From Fusarium oxysporum f. sp. lycopersici 4287 (taxonomy: Eukaryota > Ascomycota > Sordariomycetes > Hypocreales > Nectriaceae), in assembly GCF_000149955.1 (NCBI RefSeq), contig NC_030987.1, positions 528,003 to 592,002 on the forward strand: a stretch of 64,000 nt of DNA, read 5' to 3'. Below, in pieces: positions 43,941 to 54,025 of the stretch; the stretch's first letter is position 1; every line of letters begins with the position of its first letter. Made by a program: the position numbers and the translations under genes. The notes beneath the pieces are model-generated. The model searched no databases. It had not been told where the DNA came from and worked only from the letters and a program-made list of their open reading frames with translations.

Positions 43941-45073
43941 ATGGGCGCGTGGAACGTATGTCTGCGAAACATCATGCATTACCAAAACGACAAACTGACA
44001 GCACCATAGCTCTTCCGTGTCCTGGGCGACTTGTCCCACGCCCTCTCCAAATGCATCCTCATCTTCGCTATCCATCGAAACCGAAGCGCTGAGGGCGTCT
44101 CTCTCATCACGCAGATCCTCTACGCCCTCGTCTTCTGCACACGTTACCTCGACCTCTTCATCGAGACGGTACCATGGAACATCGTGTTCAAGATCTTCTA
44201 CATCATCTCGTCTATCTACATTCTTGCTATTATGCAATGGATCTACCCTCGATCGCGTGAGCGTGAGATTGCTTGGAAGATTGGCGCCATCATCCTCGGT
44301 GGCTCGTTTGTCTTGTCTCCATTCGTCATGCTCATCTTTGAGAGCCACAAGGGTTTCCGACCTGTATGTTACTGTTGCTTAATAACCTCACCATCACTAA
44401 CAGCTTCTAGTGGATGTGGGTGTTCTCCCAGATCCTCGAGTCCGTCTGCGTTCTTCCTCAGCTTCTCCTCCTTCGACAAACAACCGTCCCCACCGTTATC
44501 GACTCCTTCTACCTCGTCGCTCTCGGCTCCTACCGCGCCCTCTACTGCGTCAACTGGTTCATCCGCGAATTCGAGATCTCCGGCAAGAAGCCCAATACCG
44601 TCTCCGTCATCTTCGGCATCATCCAGACTGCCCTATACATCGACTTTGCTTGGGTTTACTACACCCGCCAGCGCGTCAAGCTTCGCGGTGGCGGCATTGT
44701 CGACGCCGATGATATGTCCCGCGGATGGCTCCTCCGCCGAATCTTCGGAAAGCGCTTCGAGAACAACGATGATGACGAGGAGAGTGGCCCTGGTGGATTT
44801 GAAGATGAGCAAGGTGGTCGACGAGGAGCTCGTCCCAAGTGGGGAGCCCGCGGTATCTCAGTCAGTGCTGATGACGGCGTTCTCGAGCAGGACCGACACA
44901 ACCGTGACCAGGACGAGTTTGGTGGCCCAGTCGACCCTGACGCCAAGATGCAAGACCCCGATGAGCTTGCGCGAGCACTCGACGATGATGACGATGAGCA
45001 AACACCACTGCGACCTGGACAAACAGAAGGCCAGCCCAGCGGTCTTCAAGGCGGCGAGGGTTGGCGCGACTAA
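43941..45073 (+). CDS. ERD2: ER-retention (K/HDEL) receptor Erd2 with a long acidic C-terminal tail
   Basis: Exons 43941-43955, 44010-44363 and 44411-45073 give 343 residues. The first 218 are the seven-helix Erd2 core: NLFRVLGDLSHALSKCIL, GVSLITQILYALVF, CTRYLDLF, then WIYP, the ALGSYRALYCVNWF region and FAWVYYTRQ. These receptors retrieve HDEL-tagged proteins from Golgi to ER. Usual members end soon after the last helix (about 210-220 residues). Here about 125 extra residues follow, rich in Asp/Glu/Gly (NNDDDEESGPGGFEDEQGG, DDDDDEQTPLRPGQ), presumably cytosolic. The tail is continuous with the core in one exon, so the fusion is not a splicing artefact. Confidence 0.92.
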
Positions 45074-45739
45074 GGTACCAAGCTTCCACGCCAAACTACA
45101 GCTTACATCACTTTTACGAACGCGAGTATGAACTCGGACGGAGTATGACGGATTGTTTATTTGGAATGTTTTGAAAGGGCTACTGCATTGCCGTTTTAGT
45201 GCGATGTATGATGTGACGCGATGCATGGAACTGCGTTAGAAGAGAGGGAGAGTTATTCTGGCCACGATGCGCTAGCAGTGTTTCTAGGGGTATTCGTGGG
45301 TCAAATTTATGTACACATAGCGGAATTCTCACAATGTCAATCTCAAGTCGACATGAATTGTAATTCGACAACTCTAAGGTCGTGCATGTCACATTTGCGA
45401 TTTGAATCAGAAGGGGTCGATGTGTGGATATCATTCAGGCAATAACCATGCCCATTCCTGCGCTCAAAACCGGTGCAGTTGTGTTGAGACAATCCCATCC
45501 CTTTCCACCATCGCCACCATGTCCTCCAAGGACAACCAACGAGCAGCTCCCAACAGTTCGCGCCATCTGACAAGGAATCTTTCCAGTCCTGTCTTTTGCA
45601 ACTCCCATCAGCAGCATCCCAAGCCGCGAGAATAAAACTCCTATAATAACAAAATACAAAAGCTAAACCGTAGCGAATGGAAAGAAAAGGTCATATACTA
45701 GTAATAACATAAACGTCTTGAAACCATAGGGTATTTCCT
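45074..45739. other. Convergent 3' region
   Basis: 3' flanks of the HDEL-receptor and adenylate-kinase genes. No convincing gene on either strand. Confidence 0.5.
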
Positions 45740-46597
45740 TCAATGGACGAAGCGCTTCTCGAACTCTGCAAATAGCTTTGGGGTGATTTCATCGCTGCTC
45801 ATGCCCTCAATCTCGACAAGGACGCCCTTCTGGGCGTAGTGGTTCAGAACAGGCTCGCTGGTCTCTTGGAACTTCTTGTATCGTGCTCTGTAAACTTCCT
45901 CGGAATCATCGGGGCGCTGGATTAATCGCTCGCCGGTGACGTCGTCGATTCCGGGGACTCGAGGCGCATTGAAGCTGGTGTTGTAGACTCGGCCCGATGG
46001 CTCGTGGACCCAACGTCCGAGGATTCGCTCGAGAATAACAGATACGGGGGTCTTGAGCGAGACTACGAGATTGATCGGGATAAGCTTGTCGAGAGGGCCG
46101 ACTTGGGAAGCTGTTCGAGGGAAACCATCGAGAATGAACGAGGCGGATGGGTCGTTGGAGGCCTTGGAAGGACGGTGCCCGTCGAGGAATGGAGCGTTGA
46201 TGAACGGATCAGAAGCAGCGCTATTGAAAGAAGCCTCCATCGCCGTCGCTTCAGAAGAAAGAGTCATGACGTTCGGACCACCATTCTTCGCAAGCCAGCC
46301 TCGAGTGAAGAATTCGTTGGAAATAAGTCGCAGAATAAGGTCATCAGCAACAAGACCACCCGACTTCATCGTATTCTCGACCTTGATGCCTGTCTCATTA
46401 TTAGCATTCGCCTAGATGCTCCAATTGAGGGGAAATCTACCGAGGGGTGTCCTCTCCTTGACATTCCGACGCAAGAGATCACCAGTACTGATCTGATTGA
46501 GCTGAGGAAAGCGAGCGAGCAATCGCTCGCTCTGGGTCCCTTTACCAACGCCAGGTGCACCAAAGAGGATGACGCGAGCGGCCTTGTTCAGGTTCAT
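45740..46597 (-). CDS. ADK2: Adenylate kinase family, mitochondrial GTP:AMP phosphotransferase type (Adk2)
   Basis: Exons 46441-46597 and 45740-46389 give 268 residues; the 51-nt intron has a GCTAAT branch site. The P-loop is [11 protein letters not shown], the NMP-binding region begins [11 protein letters not shown], and FILDGFPRT is the third family signature. The LID domain reads [13 protein letters not shown] with RPDD following, i.e. without zinc-binding Cys, as in long-form mitochondrial kinases. It balances AMP with GTP or ATP in the matrix. The insertion between the NMP region and FILDGFPRT (about residues 95-130) is longer than in the yeast enzyme. No clear presequence is seen, as in yeast Adk2, which imports with an uncleaved signal. 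Confidence 0.9.
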
Positions 46598-48106
46598 TCT
46601 AGGCGACCTGTAACGATTGAGGCCGTCGCGAGTTGAAACAATTGAGGAACTTCTAACGTCGGAATGAAAGAAGAAAAAAGTTGCGCTTCTATGCGATAGA
46701 TAAAAACAAGGTTGAAGGTGCGGATCCAAAAAGTCGTTCGAGGTTTAATTTCTTGTTGAGGGTCGATGGGACGATACTTTCGGAGATGGCGCGGGGAGAT
46801 TGTTGAGTTCGGAAAAAAAGCAACGGCGGGGAGAGTGTATAAGAGGATAAAGAGGTTGAGGGAGAGGAAATGATGGAATAAGCAGCCACGGGATTACAAA
46901 ACAACAGTGAGCGATGGATTTGATTTATAACCAAGAAAGAGGGAACGACGAGATGCGTTGAGTTGAGGTGGATGGGAGCAAGGTTGGAAGTGGGGGGCTT
47001 ATGTAGTGTAGATAGGGCGAGGCAAAGCGCTGTTGGTGTTGAGTCCAGTTGCAAGCGCGGTACTTCTATCCTCACCTGTAATTCAGTGACGATACAGGTA
47101 CCATTCACTGAAGATGGTGTGGACCGTGCGATGGAGCGAACGGTCAGGGTGGGCAGGGACCAATCTCGAGAAGTCAATCTTGATGGCGGAGTCTATAACC
47201 GTGGCTTGCCGTCTTTAACATCTAGACTTTCAACGTCCTATTCTTGGAGTTTTATAGAGGTAGCTTTATGGAATATGGCTGAACCATTACCGGGACATTT
47301 CGGACTCCGGAAGATGTGGCATATGATGAATGGGGTGGTAAGGGAATCGGTGGTTTTGCCTTAAGTCCGGTACGGGGTTTGAGATCGAAACAGAAAACAT
47401 GGGAAGGGAAGGGGACGGTTAATTATCCCGTGTCATTTCGAGGTGTCATTTGTCGATCTGGGGAATAAATGTGCACCTCCTTCTTGGCGCCGTTGATCCG
47501 ATACATGCAGCACCATCGCTCAAAGTCCGAGATCGCTGTATACGACCTCGGCAGCACAACACTTCCTCTTGTGCAATCCATATTAGAAGACACTTGAACT
47601 CGAGCACAAAGATAGTAAATACTCGAGTCTCTTTTCGTTCTAGAGTGCACCCTAGAAAGAGTCGGCGTTAACGGCATTCCAAGAATGAGGCCTAGCACGT
47701 GTGTTCCTTGCGAGCCAATCAAGCTTACCAGATTTGCGTTCCAAGAACCCCGGATTTTCCAAGGCGACGGACGGACACCTCGGCACACGGCATTACAAGC
47801 CACTGTGCATACCCGTGCAAGCGAGCGTGCCGTCATCGTGGTAACATCAGCCAGCCATAGTATCATAGAATGTTTGAAACAAACTTGACACCTTTAGCTA
47901 GGATACTGAGGACATACCGGTTATTCCATACTTAATAGGATGGCAGGTGTTGAGGTCTTAGCAGGGGGACAGCGCCAAGATTAACATGCAAAAAGTACAC
48001 TATTAGAATGACGGCAGTTAGTGATCGCGGAATGGTCTGATATAAAGCTGGAGGGTGGAAATACTATTTTTTACGTGTAGGGTTTTTTAGGCGACCTGGA
48101 GATAAC
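46598..48106. other. Gene-free interval
   Basis: About 1.5 kb. The first 400 bp are the promoter of the adenylate kinase gene (purine-rich on the plus strand). Beyond about 47200 I find no supported gene, only short frames without domains. Confidence 0.45.
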
Positions 48107-48465
48107 TTAGGTTGGTCGTGAGCCTTGCATGAATTGCTGGTAAGGCCAGGAGTTGGGCGCCAGGAGACTGAAAAAGTCCATGAACCGCTCTATCCCAGAT
48201 GAGGACTGGGATGGCAATACGACAGTTGAGAGCTGCTGCCCATCTGTCACCCCTGTGTTGCTTTGGTGCTTGGGTCCCTCCATCTTGAAGTTCCTCTTGT
48301 CCTCGCCACTCTCGCATTTCTTCGTCCTTGACTTTCTCCGCTTTGCAAGCTCTGGCAAGCAGTTGAAACGTTAGATGCCTTCCTATCGGCATTCGGACTG
48401 GAGCCGGCCCCGGCGACAGACGATGCTGTAGGATACATGGTGGAGGATAAGAGGACGAAAGACAT
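48107..48465 (-). CDS. Weak candidate gene, no recognised domain
   Basis: Two overlapping leftward frames look mildly coding: a start at 48465 (MSFVLLSSTMYPTASSVAG) and a C-terminal part ending at 48107 that is Lys-rich then hydrophobic (CESGEDKRNFKMEGPKHQS, later FMDFFSLLAPNSWPYQQFM). They are not in the same frame and I see no intron with good ends to join them. It may be a small lineage-specific gene or a remnant. Listed so that the stretch is not taken as empty. Confidence 0.2.
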
Positions 48466-48818
48466 GAAAGCAGAAGTGGAGGTGGAGGAAGATGTGAGAT
48501 GAAGTTGGTAAATTCATCCAAGGCTCGAGTCTTCTGCTTTTAGTCGGCAGCGGCGAATCTTGATCTCAGGATTGTTTGTGAATTCATCCAATGGCTTAGA
48601 AAAATCTGTCTACGGAGTTCAAGGTAGGCATAGTAAGACAAAATATAAGTCCTTGATCATCGTATTAAACTGTTATACCGGAGCTTCTTCGATTAAGCTA
48701 TATGATCCTTGCCGTGTCCATACCTAAGCTCCAGTTCCAAATCACCACCCTGTCCAGCAACACAATGAAACGCAATGAGACTGGCAAGAGGCGGAAAGGC
48801 GACGCCAAAATATTGATG

Positions 48819-48831
48819 CCGACAATATCGG
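48819..48831. repeat. CCGACA-N-TGTCGG-type palindrome, copy 1 (3' flank of the SNF2-like gene)
   Basis: CCGACAATATCGG lies 24 bp beyond the stop codon of the SNF2-like gene. It differs at one position from the perfect palindrome. Confidence 0.6.
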
Positions 48832-48854
48832 CAAAGGCGATCCGTGAAGATAAC

Positions 48855-51023
48855 TTAAGAGAGTTGTCTCCGATCGTTCTCCGTGAGATTGACGGTATCA
48901 CCCCGAGTGATCGCATCCTCCAATTCGCTAGTGAGCTCGTCTGTTTTGTCGCGAACTTTAACCTTGTATTGCTCAATGAGACAATCTTCCGCCCTGAGTT
49001 CGTACACAAATACCGGCTTCTTCTGGCCTGGCCGGCAGACACGTCCCCTTGCCTGCAACTCCCATGCCGCTTTCCACCACGGCCCACACTGAATGACGAC
49101 ATTGAAGCACTGTAGATTGAGACCCTGTCCTACTGTAGCCCTGGTGGCAAGCATGACCTTGGGAGGCTTAGCCTCGAAAGCCGTCTTGATGACGGAGTGT
49201 CTGTCGATGGGACCCAGCCGCCCATTGTACTCAAGCTGCGGTTCTGGCTCAAACCTGTTCCTGAGGGCAACCGCGACAATGTCCAAGAAGTAGATACTTT
49301 CATCCACGATTAAAAATGAATGGTCGGGATATCGATCTTTGTGCTGGTCGACAACGTCCGTGATGACTCTCACCCGACGAGAGAGCCAGTTCTCGTCCTG
49401 CTCCAGTCGTTTCTTCCACTGAACGAGCTGATCTGTCGCTGCTTCGTTGCCTTGCTCGAACGTTTCCATAGCCTCATTGCGGCGCATGGCCCTAGCCAGG
49501 GCATCTCTCTCAAACTTAAGCTCAACCAGCATAGGGTGGTACGCATACTGTTGGGCCTGTATAAGATACTTCCAGCCCGCAAGCTTGCTACCGGGTCTTC
49601 TGGCCTTCTTGAACATGTGGTAGGCGTCATTAGAACGCCTTCGATCCTCTGGATCGAGAGGGAATGTCACGATGCGTTTTCGGTCAATGTCGGGGAATTC
49701 CTCTTGAATTGCGCTCTGTGGTCGACGAAGGCTACAGGCGTCGAGCATCTGGATGTATCTCTGTCTGTGGAAGCCTTGAGGGAAGTCGGGGCCTGTAGAC
49801 AAGCTCTGGATGAACGCCGCCTGAAAGAGTAGGAAGCTGTTGATTGGATGGCCGTGGAGCATACTGAGAAGGGCATAGCCATCACTCCACTTGTTGTCCA
49901 GTGGTGTGCCTGTCATCATGAGACAGCTGTCGAACTGAAGTCTGAGAGTCGAAATGGAATGGTACGTGCGGCTCTCTCGATTTTTGATTGCATGGGCTTC
50001 ATCGAGAATGAGCCATTCTCCCATTGGCCTCCGGGGCTCCTGTTCAAGCATGCCAGAGAGTAAGACCAACATGGGACGCTTCGGTGGTTGGGCGGCTTTA
50101 CCCTGATTATACGCGTCCACGCTACGGATGAACTTGTGAACTCGCGTAACCTCTGCAGCGACATTAGAGTACGAAGTCACCACAACCTTGTATTTCCATA
50201 AGTCTGTAGGGGTCAGGGCCTCTCCGAGAAGGCAGATCGAGGGCATCTGATCCTAGTGTTTGTCAGTATTGATACGTTGAAGGCGTCGATGCCGACATTG
50301 TCGGTAGTGCATACCTGTCCAAAGAAGTTGTCAATCTCAGCCATCCACTGACGGCAACACGAAATAGGAGCGACAATAAGGCAAGGTCCCTTTATGCTTC
50401 CACTCTTTGCAGTCGACAGGGCAATTGTAGAAAGTGCACATAGGGTCTTGCCAAAACCAGGGGGGTCAGCCAGGATCATTCCCTTGAAACGAGAGTTCTT
50501 TGCATAAAGTGCCGCTGCGACAGCGCGCTTCTGGTGGTCGAAAAGGTGAACAGTATGTTTTAATCCTGGAATGGCACCAGGGTGTGGTGCATGATGCTTC
50601 GAAACCTACGCAGAGTCACGATTAGCATCAGGCAGTCCGAAATTGTCGGCATTGACGACTTACAATATCATCGTGAATTTCGTTGAAGAAGCGGACGAAC
50701 TTTTGCTCGTCGTAGCCCGAAGCTACGGCCATTGAATCCGTATAGTCATCTTCATGAAGGCTGCTGGTTTCGCTCGCATTATCGCCACAATGTTCGGAGT
50801 CGTCGTCGTCGTCGCCGTCGCCCTGCTCTTCCTCCTTCTTCTTTTGCGCTGGTGCGGTCGCGTCATCTCTCGGTTTGACAAAACCATCACCAGGTTTCAG
50901 CCAACCAATCCAGTACCGTGACGGCAGCGTTGGAATTGTGATCTCAGCTTGGTTGAGACGCGCAGTTATGGCATCCATTTCGGCGGCAATTTCGATAATG
51001 GGGTCTCGTGGTTCTTCGCTCAT
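48855..51023 (-). CDS. SNF2-like helicase/ATPase (DEAH box)
   Basis: Exons 50664-51023, 50315-50605 and 48855-50252 give 682 residues. An acidic N-terminus (EEEQGDGDDDDDSEH) is followed by the ATPase lobes. Motif I is ADPPGFGKT, motif Ia LIVAPISCCRQW, motif II LDEAH, motif III MMTGTPLDN. In the second lobe, ATVGQGLNLQ and QARGRVCRPGQ serve as motifs V and VI. Motif I has DPPGFGKT where canonical SNF2 proteins have DEMGLGKT. The protein lacks bromo, chromo or RING domains. Related solo SNF2 proteins in filamentous fungi are often lineage-specific. A decayed second copy of the C-terminus lies at 53766-53957 on the other strand. Each non-coding segment of this gene carries the same 13-bp palindrome. 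Confidence 0.88.
50292..50304. repeat. CCGACA-N-TGTCGG palindrome, copy 2 (intron 2)
   Basis: CCGACATTGTCGG, a perfect match to the element, inside the second intron of the SNF2-like gene. Confidence 0.65.
50637..50649. repeat. CCGACA-N-TGTCGG-type palindrome, copy 3 (intron 1)
   Basis: CCGAAATTGTCGG, one mismatch from the element, inside the first intron of the SNF2-like gene. Confidence 0.55.
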
Positions 51024-51039
51024 GGTGCCGATTTCAGGG

Positions 51040-51052
51040 CCGACAATGTCGG
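51040..51052. repeat. CCGACA-N-TGTCGG palindrome, copy 4 (5' leader)
   Basis: CCGACAATGTCGG, perfect, 17 bp upstream of the SNF2-like start codon. Confidence 0.65.
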
Positions 51053-51375
51053 ATCTGCGGTTCGTGTGATTCTGAGTGTGAGATTAAAACTGCAGAGGTT
51101 ATATCGGCTTTGGAGTAGGTCAGCGACGACGTTTGCGGAGACAGAAAATGAAAAACGCATACCAGGTATTGTTTTCAAATGAAACTGGTGGCTGATATGT
51201 CAACCGGAAGCCTGGGGGCAAGGGTGTCCGAGCCGTTTGCCTGACGAGGCGACAGCTGTCAAGCAGTGTTCACCAGCTGCCCAAGAATGCTGAGATGTTG
51301 GCAGATGAGAATGATATGAAAGAGAGGAATGAAAGGAAGAAAAGGATTGAAGGAGAAGAAGGAAGAGAAGAGGGA
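51053..51375. other. Promoter region of the SNF2-like gene
   Basis: About 320 bp between the fourth palindrome copy and the 3' end of the next broken gene. It is purine-rich on the plus strand near 51290-51370. No other feature. Confidence 0.45.
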
Positions 51376-52190
51376 TTAAATACTCGTAGTAGAGGCGGCT
51401 TTGCGTGATTCAATGAGGGTCAGTGATTCAACGAGGGTCAGTGATTCAACGAGGGTCAGTGATTCAATGAGGGTCAGTGATTCAACGAGGGTCAGTGATT
51501 CAACGAGGGTCAGTGATTCAACGAGGGTCAGTGATTCACAGTGCTTCTGAATCAATTCCGTTGAGAAGCGGTTCGTAAACTTCTCGAAAAGTAACGAAGC
51601 TTTCGTAACTCTTGAGCATTCCAGGCTCATAAAGTGTCTATTGGAGAGAGTATGGAGCGCTTCGAAATAGGTATGATTGATTTCAGCATATCTATCTAGC
51701 TTGAGGGGGCGGAAGACTTCTAAGATCTGGTTAATCCAAAAGACTGAGATGTTAGAACGCAGATGCTTTAAGCTGAAATGAGTAAACACTGAATAGATTA
51801 AATGGCCAGGATGAACGCACCACAATCCGAAATCTCTCACGCCCTGAAGTCATCTCTGTATGTTTTCAAATCATCAAATTTACTCACTCCAATGTCCAAA
51901 ACTGTTGTGTTGACGCAAGTCGACTGTTTCGAAGTATTGTCAGTATTCCCAGGTCTCCAATGATCTATAATGCTGTTGGATGATAACCCGTCGTACTGGC
52001 ATGTAGCCTTTATCAGAACATTAGATATCTCTCCTTGTCCCAGCGGGGTCGACTTCACAGGCAAAGATCGGATAGAACAAGAGTTGAGCTTCAGGAACAA
52101 TGTGACTGATCATGTCAGATTCATGATTGTCAAGCTCTCCAGCCAGCGTTTCAGCTGTAGTAATTGGTCAGGTATTGTGATATAAGGTCC
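51376..52190 (-). pseudogene. Broken spliced gene of unknown family, ending in an 18-bp coding repeat
   Basis: Leftward coding-like text includes LLQLKRWLESLTI, then in another frame SDMISHIVPEAQLLFYPIFA and EVDPAGTRRDI, where a stop occurs near 52030. It resumes one frame over (NVLIKATCQYDG, NTTVLDIG) to a canonical intron at 51844-51887 (GTGAGT..CTTCAG). After the intron, VRDFGLWCVHPGHLIYSVF follows in frame and runs to a stop at 51376 through seven LTLVES/LTLIES hexapeptides. The good intron shows this was once a real gene. The frame changes and lack of a clear start suggest decay, or one or more assembly indels. I do not recognise the family. Confidence 0.4.
51407..51532. repeat. 18-bp tandem repeat, seven copies
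   Basis: Unit GATTCAAYGAGGGTCAGT, starting at 51407 and recurring every 18 bp for seven full copies, then a partial one at 51533. The only variation is C/T at one position (T in copies 1 and 4). The unit length keeps frame and encodes LTLVES or LTLIES leftwards, so copy number can change without breaking a reading frame. Confidence 0.9.
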
Positions 52191-52596
52191 AAACTTTGGG
52201 CAGGATGTGACATTGGCAGTGAATTGTTGCGACGACGCAGTAGCACAGCGGCACGCAAGTCGGTGACGAGGTCAGACCGAGTTGTCTTAGTCTCGCTCAG
52301 ATTGAGGCAGACCGTGTTAGGTAGTCCCGAGTTTTAGATGCTAGATTTAAGAGTAATGGACCGGTCAATCTAGAGCAATATATCACATTATAATCCTATC
52401 GTCTCTCCCATGTAACAACATTTAACGTCTTGAACCTCACTCTATGACAACAGAGCCGGAGATATGCGAAAGTTGGCCCATGTAGTTGTATTACAAGAAG
52501 TAAAGGAGAATTATGTGTGATATCAAGGAGAAACTCATCTACATACAACACTAATTCTGTTGATGGTTGTGAGAGAGTTAAGCTCAAGACCGATCC
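52191..52596. other. Interval without a supported gene
   Basis: Only scattered short frames. No RNA gene or repeat recognised. Confidence 0.4.
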
Positions 52597-53214
52597 TCAG
52601 GGGTCCGATGGGTCAGGCTCGCAGATTAATTCAGCATGACCAACTTTGAGAATCATGCAGGTGTCGCATGGGTGGAGTGACGTTTTTCCCATCAAAGCTT
52701 TTTTGAGATCCGCAGAATTGTGAATCATGTCGTCGCCTGTTACCTGAGGTTGCGCTGATAACCCTACTCGTGTATTTTCTGAGGCAAATTCCTCGACCAT
52801 AAGGTTGAAATTCTCTTCCCAGTCCGGAAATGTCGGAGCAGGGCAAAGACTCGGCAGCTGATCAATAAAGTGATATGTTTGCTGTATGTGACCGTTTTTC
52901 AAGACCTTGATTACCAAACTCCTGGCGGTAACTATCTTCGCATGACCATGAAGGGGACCAGTGTTTTCAATCCCCCTGAGGAACTGAATCATCATCGTTG
53001 AGTTTTGATAGGGAGACAGAAAGTGTTCAACATCGCCTTCCTGTAAAATTCTTTTCATAGTTTCCTCCCTATGAACCGACTTTCTCTGGATGGGGACTGT
53101 ATACCAGCAACGAGTAGGCGCATCATACCACTCACAACGTACCCTAGTACTTAACGCCTGTTCAAAGTTCTTAAACAAGCCTAGATTTAAGGATTTTCTT
53201 AGTCCTCTTACCAC
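52597..53214 (-). CDS. Hypothetical protein fragment next to an AT-rich block
   Basis: A 205-codon leftward frame of ordinary composition (for example FIDQLPSLCPAPTFPDWEEN and the Cys-containing CDTCMILKVGHAELICE). It begins where the sequence turns extremely A/T-rich, so the upstream part of the gene may have been destroyed. I recognise no domain. It may be the surviving 3' part of a gene whose 5' half has been mutated, or a lineage-specific protein. Confidence 0.35.
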   Translation of the reverse strand: MVRGLRKSLNLGLFKNFEQALSTRVRCEWYDAPTRCWYTVPIQRKSVHREETMKRILQEGDVEHFLSPYQNSTMMIQFLRGIENTGPLHGHAKIVTARSLVIKVLKNGHIQQTYHFIDQLPSLCPAPTFPDWEENFNLMVEEFASENTRVGLSAQPQVTGDDMIHNSADLKKALMGKTSLHPCDTCMILKVGHAELICEPDPSDP

Positions 53215-53530
53215 AGAATAGATATATATAACAGCTACATATAATCCTATTATAGTTATTAATAGCAGCTAGATAGGATATAAAGGAATAATTATTAGGA
53301 ATATATATATTATATTAATAGTGTTTAAATATTTAAATAATAATAAGTTAATAAAATACATAAAGACATTTAACTTAGAAACTCCTCATATATTTAAATA
53401 ATTTTAAGATATTATTATAGGTTATATACTAAAGGTGTTAAGTTTTATAGATATATTACCTAATTAGTAGAAATGGCCTTATAGTTAGTAGATACCTATT
53501 AGGCCATTAAGTAGGTTCCTAATCCATACT
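53215..53530. repeat. Extremely AT-rich block, RIP-like
   Basis: Over 300 bp made almost only of TA, AAT and TTA runs (e.g. the TATATATTATATT stretch near 53310), in sharp contrast to both flanks. This is the look of repeat DNA mutated by RIP (C to T). No open frame and no terminal repeats remain that would name an element. Confidence 0.6.
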
Positions 53531-53765
53531 TCAGGGCAACATCGAGAGCGATTTAAACTTACTATGCGGTATGTCGGACAAGATACATAGTGGCAACCTG
53601 TACCAGTGTTACGACCCCAGCGGTGACGTCACGTGCACCCCGCAAATTTCTCATCACTCAACCAATCATTACTGGACCAAAAGCTTCATCTCTGTCTCCA
53701 GGCAACCAGTCAGAAAAAGACCAAAACACCAAGCAGTCGGTCCAGGACTCATCTCCAAGCATCAG

Positions 53766-53957
53766 ACAAGGAGATATGTTTATCGGCCTGGCCAGGAGAA
53801 GCCAGTGTTTGTTTACGAGCCCAGGTCAGATGATTATCTCATTGAGGCAAAAAAGGTCAAAATCCGCAACGCTAGGAATAAGTTGAACATCTACATTGAG
53901 ACAACCATCACCGGGATGACAGCATGGTCATCGCGGAGAACAATCCGAGACAACTAA
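53766..53957 (+). pseudogene. Fragment of a second SNF2-like gene (C-terminal end only)
   Basis: The rightward text RRYVYRPGQEKPVFVYEPRS, DDYLIEAKKVKIR and the following 35 residues parallel the C-terminus of the intact SNF2-like protein (RGRVCRPGQKKPVFVYELRA, EDCLIEQYKVKVRD). Motif VI is still visible but nothing upstream of it matches the ATPase lobes. The fragment lies about 3 kb from the intact gene, in opposite orientation, directly beside the AT-rich block. This fits an inverted partial duplication later damaged by RIP. Confidence 0.65.
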
Positions 53958-53993
53958 TTGTGTAGGCCTACCCAAGGGCTCAGATACCGACAT

Positions 53994-54025
53994 CCCTAAA
54001 TGCCAAAAAGACTTAGGTAAGTTTA
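53994..54025. repeat. Dispersed AT-rich repeat, second copy
   Basis: Matches 1023-1054 at about 27 of 32 positions, with shared core CAAAAAGAYTTAGGTAARTTTA. Probably a remnant of the same transposon family. Confidence 0.45.

Noticed and set aside
47423..47866. 147-codon minus-strand frame
   Set aside because: No domain, no coding-like pattern, no splice partners; likely chance.
51407..51540. Possible CRISPR-like array
   Set aside because: Units are directly contiguous with no spacers, in frame within a eukaryotic coding-like region; it is an ordinary minisatellite.
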